Position numbers and translations under genes: made by a program. Under the pieces are notes generated by a model. It was not told the DNA's origin, ran no database searches, and worked only from the letters and a program-made list of their open reading frames with translations. Positions 10,669 to 23,160 of a stretch of 64,000 nucleotides of DNA are shown piece by piece. The DNA comes from Camellia lanceoleosa. Its lineage: Eukaryota > Streptophyta > Magnoliopsida > Ericales > Theaceae. The stretch covers positions 100,912,182 to 100,976,181 of the forward strand of contig CM045761.1 in assembly GCA_025200525.1 (NCBI GenBank), in the 5' to 3' direction. Each line of letters opens with the position of its first letter. Position 1 is the first letter of the stretch.

Positions 10669-12250
10669 GTGTGTAACGCCTTGAAATAAATGCCATAAAT
10701 CGGCCCCCAACAACATACACGCAATGACATGAACAAAGTAGTAATCTTTCATTAATCAAAGTTAATTTACAAAAAGTGACACATGCAATATACATTTATA
10801 AGCTCTACCATGAATCTATAGCATGTGATACCAACTTAATGATCAACAAAATAAAATGCCCTACACGTTTACATCTTTCCAAGACTATACTTGGTTACAA
10901 CAAAAGAGAGAGTCTTAAGCTCCACACATATAAAACCCTAAGCTTGTACAAATATTAAATACAAAATGACAAAACAAAGCCTTCAACTCCTAGGTCCTCC
11001 CAAGCTAAATCCATGGAGGAGGGATGTCACTAGCACTTGAAAATGGTTTCCCAAGTAGGGTGAGCCAAAGCCTAGTAAAAACAATCTAACACAATATATG
11101 AATATTAACAAAGATATAAGTATGATACACATATTCAATTTCCAAATGATAGATCTTTTACACTTTTTTCGAAAACCATGTTATGTCAAACTTACATCTC
11201 AATCCATTAGTTATACCCACTTCATTTAGTCAACCAAACAGAGGATACACCCCATAGGCCTCCAACCAACATATTTATTATACAAAATACATTAACTTGC
11301 CATTTTACGGAAATTTCGTTCACGAGAATTGACACCCATGTATACGCGTGGTTTTCGGGACTTTCACCCTGGACACATAGGCTAACTTAGTTTAATGGAG
11401 TCCATCACCTTTCTCCTCCCAAATATGGAGTACATCCCCTTTCTCCTCATAAACATCATACATGTACAATGTATATAAATCATAATCATATTCAATGATA
11501 ATAACTAAGTAATTTGTTTCAATTTGCCTAATCTACATGCAATTTCTACAACAATCCTGGCTATCCTCCACCGATAGCCCAAAATAGATATTTCTAAACA
11601 GATATACAATCTTTATAACAGATAAATTGTCCAAATTTCCATAGGTGCGAGATAATACATATCTAATCCTACCATTTATATAAACATCCATCCAAATTCA
11701 TATTTCCAATACCAATTTCATTATTTATACAATATAATTATTCAAGACATTTAGCGCAAAACTCCATTTTTTTCCAATCTCATTCCAAACACCAAAGTCA
11801 ACCATTTTAACACAACACAAGCTCATATCTATTCCCAAAACCATTTCCAATGCGTTAATTCGAAAACCCTTCTTTTGATTTTAACCCAAAACCTTAGGTT
11901 TGTTCAAAATCATAACAAGTCTCAACATTTCTTACCCATCAACAAATAACAAAGTTAAAACTTATAGAATAGTATAGAAGTCCCTACCTTAAGCTTAGAA
12001 GATCAAGGGAGTAAGAGAGAAACTTCAAAAGCGCCGAAACCAAGCTTTATTCGGATCAAGACAGAGCTCTAAGAATGCTTTATCTTTTTCTCAAAGGTAC
12101 TAGGGCAACGGATCTAAGTGAAATAGTACAGAGAAGATGAGTTTTAGATAGAGAAACTCAAGATCTAGGATTTTGAAGACTTTTAGAGAGAGAAAAAGAT
12201 GAAAAAATGATATAAAATGTGATTGTTACGAACTGATATACACACAGTTT

Positions 12251-12396
12251 GCTCGAGTGCAAGAGTTGGCGCTCGAGCATCAGACACAATAAGTTGTTCC
12301 CCTCGAGTGTAAGAAGTGATGCTCGAGCTCAGAATACACACATCCAGTAGTTTTGTAGACAGAAGAACATCGCTCGAGCGCACACCCGCTCGAGCA
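12251..12396. repeat. GCTCGAGC motif cluster
   Basis: Six copies of GCTCGAG or CCTCGAG within 150 bp, split from further copies at 14820-14850 by the solo LTR. Confidence 0.7.
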
Positions 12397-12425
12397 TGGA
12401 ATACACTCTCTCGGTAGTTTTGCAG

Positions 12426-14782
12426 TGTAACAACCCTCGTGACCGACATCATTAAACCCATCAATTACCCATCGATCATTGCTAAACGAATCGCTAATGA
12501 CGATAAGTGAATCGATGAACTCAACAACAAACGAATCGAATCAAAATCAAACCGAATGAGTTTGTCTATTTAATTACATATTGTATCTGATGACTTATGT
12601 GATTATGTTTATGCATTTATGTTTAAATCGCTAATTGAAGGCCGATTTAGAAACCGCTTTGTTTGATGTTTTGTAATCAGTAATCAGCATAATATTTGTG
12701 ATTTAATGATATTTTTATCAAAATTGATTAGAATGATTAAATTAGATTGAATTGAGTTAATTACGGTTTGACTTAATCATCAAAAATGCCATTGAGTGGA
12801 GCCATTGTTTATTATGCACACCTTATTATGGAGAAACACCTTTGAACCTTATACACTAAAAGGAGAAACATTCAGCTCATTTGAGCCCCATAACCCACCA
12901 TAGAAGAGGTTAGAGAGAGAGAGAGTTCATCTTGAGGAAGGGAATTTTCATTTGTTGATTTTTGCTAGAAGAAGATTTGAGGCATGGATGTGGATTGCTA
13001 GACTTGTTTGAGACTTAGACTTGTGAATTTTCATCTTCTCCTTGTTGAGTTTAAACCTCATTCTTGCATGTTTCATGCATCATTGTATGAGCTAAAACAT
13101 GATATATATGTTCATATATGTTGGATTGAAGTCAAATTCATGCATGTTGTTTATATTGGTGAGTTTGAAGTTGAGTTCATGGCAATTTGTCACATGCATG
13201 TTCATGGTATTGTCATAGTCCATGTTTTCAACTTGCTTTTCAAAGAATTGAGCTCATTTGAGCATGATTGGAAGCTTAAAATTGGTTTTAAAGATCATGC
13301 ATGTCATGTTTTTGAAGTGTGTTCTTGAAAATGGTTTGAAATTGAGTTTAATTGAAACACCCTTGGGCCTTGATTTCTTAAATTGAGTTTTAGAACTTGT
13401 TATTCTATGTGTTTGAAAGGGTTTTTCGTAAAATGGCCCAAGAGGATCGGATTTGGAGCATCAAAACTTCAAACTTGAACTTCGTAAGTCGAAATGATTT
13501 TTCCAGATTTTGGACGTCCGTCACCACGGCCGCCGAGCGCGGGAATGCTCTCCAAGATTTTCTTGCATTGTTTACAGTTTCGGCGAGATTTTAACAGCCG
13601 AGCGAAAATCGCGCATCGATTTTTTTGCACCTTTCATCGCAGCTTTCAGCGGGCGGAATGCCCGGAAAGTGGGTTTTCGGCGGTGTCTGCTTGTCCGCTG
13701 CGCTCGGAAAAGCGGAGGAGCCTGTCAGCGAAAATTCTGAAATTGTTTTTGTTCTAAATGCATTTTTGCATCTCATCCTAGGCATTCTTAGGCCTAGTTT
13801 AGAGCATCTTATTGAGGATGTAGACATAGAACCAACCTGGTGAATTTAGGATTTAATTATCATCCTTTCCAAAGCGTAACTTAGCGTGTGTTCTATTTGA
13901 TTGTTTTGACTCTCTTAGGGCCAGCTCTTTATTCTGATAGTCCAATCACAGTGAGTAACAGATTGTGTAAAGGTATGTTCAAATGATTTTTATTTTGAAT
14001 CCAAGGCTGAATTTATTGAAATATTGAACTAATATTGTTTATTGAATGAATATGTATGTCCTATTTCTGAGGGTCCTATTGTGGCATAGCACCTGTGGTG
14101 TATTCTGATCTGTTTCTCGCGAACAGGCTTGATTGATATCATTATTGTTATTATTTGGTTCAGTATGCCCCGGTCCTTTTTGGACCCTGTTTATAGGCTA
14201 ATGGATGTACGACCACGTATGGCCCGATTGATTGAAATCTTGATTGGTGAAATAAAATTGAAGATTGCAATTTGTATAATGAATTGATTTTCATTCTTTG
14301 TGACATCATTCATAACCTCTTTACCTTGGGCTTTAGCTCCTTGTTTATATATATGTAGGTGCTCACCAGACTCGGAGCTAGGAGGGCGTGGATTGGTCCA
14401 ATTTTTGGATTGGTCTTTGTGCCTTTGTGCCTCCTTGTGAGGTTGGGCATATGCCATGCCATGGCTTTGTTTTGTGTTTGTCTTTGTTGTCTCCCTCTTG
14501 TGCTACTGTTGTTTGTTTCTCATCTTGTTACTTCTTTATCTTGTTATCGGTCGTGTCTGGGATGAAATCAATCTTGTATTGTGATTGAATGCATCGGGTT
14601 TGAATGCATAAATTTATAGAAAATGTTTTTTGCATAAAATATTTCTACTCTGACACTAGTTATTTCTTGTTTTGGCTTCTTTGGCTTCCGCTCAGAATTT
14701 CTTTTCTTGATTGGGGCGCTTGATTAATCTCAGATTTGGTGTTCTGATGCTAAACCCATAGGGCCGGGTTTGGGTCGTGACA
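12426..14782 (+). mobile_element. Solo Ty3-type LTR, 2357 bp
   Basis: It starts TGTAACAACCCTC and ends GGGTTTGGGTCGTGACA. It is flanked by a perfect 5-bp duplication TGCAG (12421-12425 and 14783-14787), which fixes both ends. It is homologous to the LTR at 19579-21980: both contain CATTCTTAGGCCTAGTTTA, GTGTAAAGRTATGTTCAAA and the end block. There is no internal region, so it is a recombination-derived solo LTR. Chromovirus (Tekay/Del-like) affiliation is my guess from the termini. A GC-rich segment at 13440-13740 lacks the CTCGAG motifs of its relative. Confidence 0.9.
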
Positions 14783-15061
14783 TGCAGACATGCAAAAGTA
14801 TTGAAAGTTTGCAAAGCCCGCTCGAGCACAAGAAGTGCCACTCAAGTGGAGGAGCAAAAATTTAGGCAACAAAAGTTTAGAAACTAAACAACCAACCTGT
14901 CCCAAATGCAATTGCAACAACCCAATAGCCAAATTTAAGGAGATACAAGGGAAATAATACATATACAACAACATAGAACCAAGAAACCCGAGTCCAAGAT
15001 ACAAAAAGGGTTGGGTTAAAACCGAATAAGCTATATATAGAGCATTACATGACGAGTCGAA

Positions 15062-15310
15062 GACAGAATGAAAATTACCGGAGATCAAAGTACATTTTCC
15101 AAGTTGTCACAATAATTGTTTCAAAAGGAAACTCATTCATTCTTAACCAAATCTCATATTTGGAAAACATATCATATCGTACACAATTCGGAGTTTCATA
15201 ACATATCTCATCGTTTGGTGAAACACTTATTCGGAAATTTATCACATCGTATGCATGATGGAAATTCATAGCGTATTTTATTATTTCAAAAAATACTTAT
15301 TTTATCGAAT
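15062..15310. repeat. Degenerate repeat block in the LTR
   Basis: Loosely repeated segments with TTTGGAAAACATATCATATCG-like words near 15160-15270. The period is irregular. It occupies a position comparable to the 29-bp minisatellite of the neighbouring LTR. Confidence 0.4.
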
Positions 15311-15590
15311 ATCTCTTATATATACAAAAATTTCTTTACAAAGACATTACTCACCTTGATTAGTTTGATGTTCCACTTGACGTTCTAACCTACACATTCA
15401 CATAACCATACGCATTGAATGTTCGAATCGAATAACTTATCTTCTCTTTTCTAATTCATTTACTCATATCGATTTCTTACTTATTAATTCTTCAATGAGT
15501 CATATTTCATGCCTAAGAATGCTCAGAAAGACATGAGGACGAAGATATGAACACATGATAACTTGCCAAAATATACTGAAACAGAGGTCT

Positions 15591-15815
15591 TTGCTCAAGC
15601 GCACTTTTGGTCGCTTGAGCGATTAGAGAGGTTTACAAAACTACTAGATGGCCTGAATGTACACTCGAGCCATCACTTACTTGCTCGAGCGAAATGCATG
15701 GAAATACTGAGTTTGCTTGAGCAGATCATTAGTTGCTCGAGCGGTCTGAAATGCTTTGCAAAAATGTTGGATGCATGCAAAGTGAGCTCGAGCGGTAACT
15801 TTACCGCTTAAGCAG
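15591..15815. repeat. GCTCGAGCG motif cluster
   Basis: Seven close variants of GCTCGAGCG (some GCTTGAGC or GCTTAAGC) spaced 20-50 bp apart, embedded in otherwise AT-rich LTR sequence. Confidence 0.7.
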
Positions 15816-16423
15816 TATGTATGAATTCTGGGTTTCAAAACTGAAAGATTGAGCTTTCAAACACTAATTCAAAATATAGGGTCATGCATGGCTTGCTCAA
15901 AAACATGGAAACACTTTAGAAAACTCAAATACATGACCCTTTTAAAAACTATTTGCTCAAAATCTCTTTAATTGACAAACATGCAAACCAAAACTTCATA
16001 CATGTAAGATTTTTGCAACTCTTTTCTTGTACTTTTCAAAATATGAACTTGACTCACAAATTCATGAAGTAAAACCCTTAAAGCTTTAGAAATCAATGAT
16101 GCATGTGCAAATTAACTTCCAACTCCAACATGAATGATAGAATTCAAACTCAAAATGGTGAAACATTACATAATCATGCATGCATGTAGAGCTACTTCAA
16201 ATTTCATCATCTTCTTGACAATCTTTTACAAAACACATGCAAATGATCCTAATTATCCTAATTACTCCATGAAATCAACTCTAAAATGGATCATTTTCAA
16301 TAATTATGGTTGCAATTCTTACCAAAAGCCTTAATCTTCAACAATTAGAGATGACATCCCTTGAGCTTCTTCAATTCTTCATCAATTCAACACAAACACA
16401 GTTTCTCTTTCTAGATGAGCTCT

Positions 16424-16441
16424 CTCTCTCTCTCTCTCTCT
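16424..16441. repeat. CT microsatellite
   Basis: Nine CT repeats. Confidence 0.9.
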
Positions 16442-16834
16442 AAAACTGTCTAGCAGATTTAAGAATGAAATTGAGCTTATTGCTTTATTAACTCACATAT
16501 ATCTACATGTTGATTAGCTTATACACTAATTAGGACATTAGGCTAATTAATTAAGGCTCAAGACTAATTAAACAAAGCTTAATTTACTAAATTGAATAAA
16601 TTTTTAATCAAAATTTTCAAATGGTTCTAAAAATTCCAATTAGTCTATCATCTTGTAAATTTCGACTTCTGAAATCGTTTAAGCCTTCAATTTCAAATTC
16701 TGAACAAAAATTATAATAGATAGTTTTCAAATCAAACAGATATTCACAAATTAATCATAAAGCACACATCATAACTTAAAATTCACACACAATTAAATAA
16801 ATGTAATTATGATATGCATATTGGGGTTGTCACA

Positions 16835-17587
16835 TATATATATATATATATATATCATTCATGAGCATGAGTTGTTTGTGTAAATGGCATAATGAGAAAA
16901 CCTAACTTTATGTGTCTTCAACTAAAGGCAAAACAAAATGATTACATTATAGCCGACTATCTACTAATCATCGTAACTCTCATTGTTGATGAGTCTTCAA
17001 CGAGTGTATGGCTATGTTTTAAAATTAGTGAAAACCTATTTAGCTGGTATGTGTACAATATTTGAGTTAGGGTTATAATTAGAACATGTGGTGTGTGGAA
17101 TAAGAATAATAATATATACCTGATTCGGAAGTGTGTGAATTGAGATATGATGTGCATAAAGATGAAAGGATGTGTGGAAATAGAATTTTTCCTATTTCTA
17201 TTATTTTCACTTCGTGCGTGCGTTCGAACTTGGGACTCATTTGAGAGGTCCCATTGTCCAAAATGGGCTCATATAGGCATGGGCTTTACCTATTTGCACA
17301 AATTTTCAATTTTCATTTATGATATAATTGTATGGCCAAACCCACACCTGGGCCGATTAATGACTTATCCCATTCATTTCCACACTCTTCAACCACCACC
17401 ATCACCACAAATTTTATTTGGACACCGTTCATAAATTTAATTTTGAATTTTTTTTGGTCTAAAGATCCACATTTCAAAATACTTTATCCATAAGAATAAA
17501 TTATGCAAAATTACCAAATTATCCATTTACATATATATTGTTTTTCCAAACCCTTACAAGCGATTATCTCTCTCTCTCTCTCTCTGT
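16835..17587. other. Spacer with a TA microsatellite and a Mutator-type terminus
   Basis: TA repeats run to about 16854. At 17060-17193 the sequence GTGTGTGGAA..GTGTGTGAATTGAG..GTGTGGAAATAGAATTTTTCC resembles the right end of the element at 51140-52376. No left partner was found. A CT repeat ends at 17585. Confidence 0.4.
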
Positions 17588-17785
17588 ATGGCTAGGTCTA
17601 CGTCGATGAAATCTTTGATGGCGTCGCCACCAAAGGCCGCTGAGACTCCATCAGTTGTTCTGGTGAAGATATCAACTCACGCTCTACTCCGTTCCTCCTA
17701 TTACTTCGGCCATGAGTCCCATCGTTACCACCATGACTTCATATTCGATCGCCTGCACTTCTGGTTCCTTAACCACTCTTACTAG
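17588..17785 (+). CDS. Hypothetical 65-codon reading frame
   Basis: It opens with MARSTSMKSLMASPPKAAET right after a CT microsatellite, in a stretch with more balanced base composition than its surroundings. It could be the start of a captured or decayed gene. I recognise no domain and see no clear splice donor. Confidence 0.2.
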   Translation: MARSTSMKSLMASPPKAAETPSVVLVKISTHALLRSSYYFGHESHRYHHDFIFDRLHFWFLNHSY

Positions 17786-18549
17786 CATTGCAGCTTTGAA
17801 CACAGTTGGATTTGCCGTCTTGCATTCTTCGCCACTACTGCTCGAGTTCCCTTGAAGATCATTGTTCTGAAAGCCCTAGGGTTAGGGTTTTGCAGATCTA
17901 TAACTAAAATCTTCTCCCTCAAATTCATCTCGCTCATGCCTCCCTTCAAATCTATTGACTCTTTCATCGTCTTCTACAGATTCATTGCTCTCTCACATTT
18001 TTCCCGATAGATCTATAGAGGTATGTGGTTGATTTGATCTTCAAATGTGTTCTTTTACATATCTGGGTTCTTTTACAGATCGATAGCAATCTAATCCTTG
18101 TCTTTCCCCTCATAGCCAACCCTAGGGTTTTTTCTTTCTCAACTGCTGTAGCTTCGCCTACTCTAAAGTGAGTAATCGACACTCACAACGGAAGCTTCCA
18201 CTATGACGAAGCCTTGGGCTGTGTTCAAAGTTACATATATATAAATATATATCTTAGTTCTGACAAGAACAAGTCCTCCATCCACTATGACGAAACCTTC
18301 AGTAAGAAAGACCATCGATCTCAGTTGATTTGTGTTTAATGTTTTGTTGTTTCAAATTTTTTTATTTTTTGTGTTCAACTATATATTTTCTTTGTTGTTA
18401 TTGTTGTTGATATGTATTTTCTCTTTGTTGTTATTGATCTATATTTTTGCTTTGTTGTTGTTGTTGATTATAACAGATAGTGGCAGAAAAATATTTTTGT
18501 TGTTGTTGAATAGACAGATTTGTTTGTGCCTTCATGTTTATTCAAAAAA
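17786..18549. other. Unassigned region with TTG-rich tracts
   Basis: Mixed-composition sequence to about 18330, then repeated TTGTTGTTG runs to about 18510. No gene supported. Confidence 0.35.
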
Positions 18550-18770
18550 TTAAACAGATAGGTTGAAGATTTGAACAGATAAATAGAATTCAAGGTAAAA
18601 ATTGAACAAATAATAAAGTTTGAATAGATAATAAAATTTAGATAGATATTTGAACAGATAAAGGCAAAAACTTAAACAAATAGACAAAAAAAAATTAACA
18701 GATATATATAAATTTGAACAGATAGTCAAAAAAATAGATAGATAACAAAAAGGTCAACAGATAAATTAAA
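18550..18770. repeat. Degenerate AACAGATA repeats
   Basis: TTGAACAGATA and variants (GAATAGATA, TAGATAGATA, CAACAGATA) recur at irregular 15-30 bp spacing. Confidence 0.6.
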
Positions 18771-19578
18771 GGGTAAATTGGAAATAAAATATCTTCCAAA
18801 ACAATAAAAGGATTCTTCACTAAATTATTTCACAAATGTAGACTTCTCACAAGGACATGTGTGTTTATCTGTTAAATCGAACCCATTGTTCTATCTCTAA
18901 AACCCATATATATATATATATATATCTTTATCTTCCTATCTACCATTTTTTAGAAAAGACTCACAGACGAGTCGATGACGTGGTGGGTTTGATAACCGCT
19001 TCTCCGCCGATGGTAGTGATGGATTTGACATCAGAGTTCGGTAAGTCTCAGCCGAAATTACTGTACTCTCTCACATTTTTCAAAATTATTGCCACCCTAC
19101 AGTCTCTATATCCCTTGCCAATCGACCCATTAATAACTTATTGCAAATCACTTTCCACCAAAATAGATTGATAACCCATATCAACTTCTATACGCACGCC
19201 TTTCTTTACCGCCATAGCTTCCACCACTAACGAATTGCAAATCAGTCGATAAAGTGCGGGCTGCAATAAAATGGCTAGCAAAATTTCTAACCACAATCCC
19301 CACCCCTCCTTCTTTCGGATTCTTTTATGTAGCCCTATCGACATTAAGTTTTGGCACTCCATCGATGGCTTATTCCACACAACAATAGACCGCGACCCAC
19401 CTCTCGCAGCCACTAGGGCCCTTCTAGCTTACTATTAGCCCTCTTGTAAACTAAAGCATCCTTAATAGTACAATGACAGACTTGATCAAGTTCAAAAATC
19501 TTATTCTCAAAGTGAAGGCAGTTACACCCTTTCCATATCCGCCACAACACTGAAGCTATTATCACTAAACACTATTCA

Positions 19579-21980
19579 TGTAATAACCCTCATCACTGAT
19601 TACTGATTAATACTGATTACTACTAAACTAAGACTGATTATGACTGACTGAACTACTGAACTGACCGACTGGAATCTGAAACTGATTAATTGACTGTATC
19701 TGTTTGTATTGTGTTTCTATCTGTTGATTGTCTAATTATCTGTTCGTGTATATGTGTTTAAACTGTAAATTGAAGGCCTTATCGGCGGTCGAACCCGAAA
19801 TCGAATAGTGTTGTATGATCATTGTAATTTATGTGATTTATGGTGTAATTATCTAAAAATTTATTTGGTATGATTAAATTAGATTAAATATTGACAAAAT
19901 GCCCAAATTGAGCTTAATTACCAAAATACCACTTAATGGCCCACTATCTCACACACATTTGAGCCTTCACTTGATCACATAACACATTTGCTCAGCCATT
20001 TCTTGCTCATTGCCGACCTTAGAGACTTGAGGAGTTGATTTCATCTCAATTTTGCTTGTAAATTGCTTGGTAATTAAAGGAATTGGAACATAGGTTGCAA
20101 ATTAAGCTTCCTCACCTTGTAATTGAAGCTCTAGATAAGGAATTTAACCTCTCATTGTTGTGTTTAAGCTTGTGCATGCCTAGTTCTTGCATCCTTAGTG
20201 ATTTGAGCCTTGAATTGGTCCATATATGTCAAATTAGAGCCTAGCTCATGCATGCATGCCTTTAATTTGAAGTTTTGAGGTTGTAATTTATCATTCCTCA
20301 CATGCATGTTCATAATTTTGCAATGGTCCATGTTTTCAACTTGTTTTTGGAACAATTGGCTCATTAGAGCATCAAATTGAAGCTTTGAAATGATTTGAAT
20401 TCATACATGTTTGCATGTTCTTCACGTTCATGAAAATGGGTTTGAAATTTGGATTTAATTGACTCACCCTTGGGCTTTAAATTCCCAAATTGAGCTTTGA
20501 AACTTGTTGTATATTGAGTTTAGTTGTGTTTTCCAGAATCTGGGCCCAAGAGGTCGAGTTTTGAGCTTAGGAATGCTTGGTTTAAGCTTGGGAGGCAAAT
20601 TTGAAAATTCAAGAATTTGGCTTCTACGCTCGAGTGACCACCATTTACTCTAAGCTACGCTCGAGCGATGGAATGGTGGCTCGAGCGTAAATTTCAAGCT
20701 CTCAGAATCTTGGTGCGCGTAGGTGTACGCTCGAGCGGAGAACTGTGTCTCACGCTCGAGCGAGCATCGAGTGTAAATTTTGAGCATCCAGTATTTTTAC
20801 TGTAGCACCACCGATCGCTCGGCGGCAAAATTCACGCCGGCGAGATCTTTTATGCGTATGTCCGCTCGAGCGAAGAAATCCTCGCTCGAGCGAGACCCCT
20901 GTTTTCAGCAAATTTTGTAGAATGTTTTCTAAGTGCATCTTTGCATCCTCATCCCATCCTAGGCATTCTTAGGCCTAGTTTAAGGCATTTTAAGGAGGAT
21001 ATGGATGTAGAACACACCGAGGCAAATTTAGGGATTTAGTTATTATCTTTCCTAACTGTAAAACTTAGTGTGTGTTTAATCTGTTAACTTTATAGGGTTG
21101 GCATTCCGAGGAGACGCTGTAGTTCACTGTAGCCCAGAACTGTGTGAGTAACAATTGTGTAAAGATATGTTCAAAATGATTATCTTCTGAATACTGAACT
21201 GAACTGTTTACTGAATTGAAATTGATTACTGAATGGATGTATGTCCTTTATTTCTGAACTGTACTGTGGCATCCTTAGCTTTTCTTATTTCTTTATTCTT
21301 TATTCGAAGATCTGTCGATTCCCTCGTTGGAACCACTCATTTACTAATTGATGGCCATCATTTATTGTTAGGTCTTTTAAGACCCTTGTTTCTTGTTATG
21401 CTAATGGATGTACCACATATATTTGTTTCTTGTCTTGAACAATGATATCTTGATTGAAATGAACCGTTTTCATTACTGTAAGGACATTCATTCTAAACCC
21501 CTTTACGCATTATGTTATTCACTGGGCTTTAGCTCACTGTTCATATATATATGTAGGTGTACAGGCACCGATCAAAGCTAGAGGCGTCGGGGTAAACTCC
21601 AGTTTTGTCAAGCCAACCACCATGCCTCACTGCGAGGTTTCGAGCATAAGCTATCTTAGGGTGTTTTATTACCCGTTTGTCTGCATCACTTTTGTATTAC
21701 CGTATAGACTGTGCTGTACTGTTTAGTAGGGATTAAATCCCTGTACTGAATGATTGTAAATATTGTGCATAACTGTTCTGTACTGAATGTTTATATGCAT
21801 GAAAAATCTTTTTGGCATACAGACTGTCACAACTCATTGGACATTATTTATTTACTGTATTGGCTTCCGCCATGCCCCTGTACTCTGTTATACTGTCTTA
21901 TTGTAAGCAGGTCTTCGGTAATCTTGGATTACTGGCCGGTTACAGTGCTAAATCCATAGGGGCGGGTTTGGGTCGTGACA
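19579..21980 (+). mobile_element. Solo Ty3-type LTR, 2402 bp
   Basis: It starts TGTAATAACCCTCATCAC and ends GCGGGTTTGGGTCGTGACA. A perfect 5-bp duplication ATTCA flanks it (19574-19578 and 21981-21985). It is the same family as 12426-14782, and it landed in the L1 remnant. Confidence 0.92.
20634..20895. repeat. GCTCGAGCG motif cluster inside the LTR
   Basis: Seven CTCGAG palindromes, mostly as GCTCGAGCG, in 260 bp. Local GC content is well above the rest of the LTR. Confidence 0.8.
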
Positions 21981-22796
21981 ATTCACTCTCTTCTACCCCC
22001 TTGAAATTCTTAATAATCGCAGCTCACCACTCCAAAAAGGATCTACCCTACACGTACGACATACCGATTCGTAAAGGCGGTAAATAACACGTATGAAAAG
22101 CAAAAGGATATCCCACCAACAGATGTAGCACTGTTTCTGGAGTATCAAAGCACAACGAACATAATCCTTGCACATCCACATTCTTTTAAGAATAACCTCC
22201 ATAACAAGCAAAACACCATGACAGCACTTCCACAAGAAATGTTTAATTTTGCTAGGAAACTTCAACGGCCACAAACTATCCCAAACTTTAGTTAGATTGG
22301 TCTCCCCACTGATCAAACCCCTCTCTCTGCTTTAGCATTGCCTCTCTATGTAATTCAATTGCTATTTGATAACCTAAGCTTACATTATACAAGCTGTCTC
22401 TACTAAAATGCCAAGTCCACCTATCCGCCATCTCCTTTAGCGAGAAAATGAGTGACATTATGCATTGCACATCCTTTTCAACAAACAATTCCTAAAGTTA
22501 ATCCACCTTCCACCTTGCTGAATCAAATATATGAGTTCATTCACCGTCCCATTTTGTTGCCCTTCTACAATCAGTCGAGGTATAGACGTCCATGGTCTCG
22601 ACACCCATGGGTCTTAAGAGAACAATGCAATGTTTACTTTTAAGAAACATATTTATTTACATTAATTCAAAGAAGGAGCATATTTATTTACAATAATTCA
22701 AACATTATGCATATGCAGTAATTATGAAGCTTATTTATTTACATTAATTGAAAAGATGATGTATACAATGCAATGTTTACTTTTATGTGATCTTGG

Positions 22797-23160
22797 TTGC
22801 ATTTTTATTTTTTTAGGAACAAAATAACTAGTTTTGTTGCAAGTGCCACTACATCAGTGCCCTTCGAACCTGCAAGGTCAGATGATCATGCATGGGTCCA
22901 TACTAAAATAGTTATGGGTAAAAGAAACAACATTATTTGCCTTTATCGTGATAAGCATCTTAAGGGGGTGGAACCACTCAACTGAAGCAACCTATTGTTG
23001 GGATTAAAAAGTGAGTTAATGCTTGTAAAAAGGTACCACCAAGTGTAAAGTGGCATGAAACAATTGTGTAATATATAGATAACGCAGCAGATAAATGGAT
23101 TCAAACCATACCTTATGTGATAGAATCTGAAACAAAGAAACTTGTGGGTAAATCACGTGC
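22797..23160 (+). pseudogene. hAT transposase N-terminal (BED finger) fragment
   Basis: Reads DDHAWVHTKIVMGKRNNIIC followed by decayed CLYRDKHLKGG, the pattern of a BED zinc finger. After frameshifts come LVKR/KVPP- and KWHE-like words, DNAADKWI and ETKKLVGKS. Only the first part of a hAT transposase is present and it contains stops. Confidence 0.6.

Larger units (their letters stand above)
9622..16834 (-). mobile_element. Ty3-type LTR material, probably nested, minus strand
   Basis: On the minus strand the block starts TGTGACAACCCCAA at 16834 and ends GGTTTGGGTTGCGACA at 9622, the same terminal style as the two solo LTRs nearby. The flanks GATAT (9617-9621) and TATAT (16835-16839) differ at one base, a possible target duplication. 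Without the inserted solo LTR it is about 4.85 kb. Because the GCTCGAGC cluster and a degenerate repeat block each occur twice, it is probably two LTRs, one nested or abutting. A second TGTGACAACTT start lies near 15112. No pol coding was found. Confidence 0.5.
18960..22625 (-). pseudogene. L1-type LINE 3' half, split by a solo LTR
   Basis: Right piece 21986-22625 on the minus strand: late ORF2 segments DPWVSRPW and MADRWTWHFSRDSLYNVSLG, then the zf-RVT-like WDSLWPLKFPSKIKHFLWKC. Left piece 18960-19573: WRIWKGCNCLHFENKIFELD and an RNase H-like tail (GVRIEVDMGYQSILVESDLQ). The pieces join in sense once the solo LTR and one ATTCA are removed. Frameshifts and stops show it is dead. The reverse transcriptase core is not in the window. 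Confidence 0.8.

Noticed and set aside
22797..22985. Independent small zinc-finger gene
   Set aside because: The words fit the start of a hAT transposase and downstream pieces continue after frameshifts, so it is a transposon fragment.
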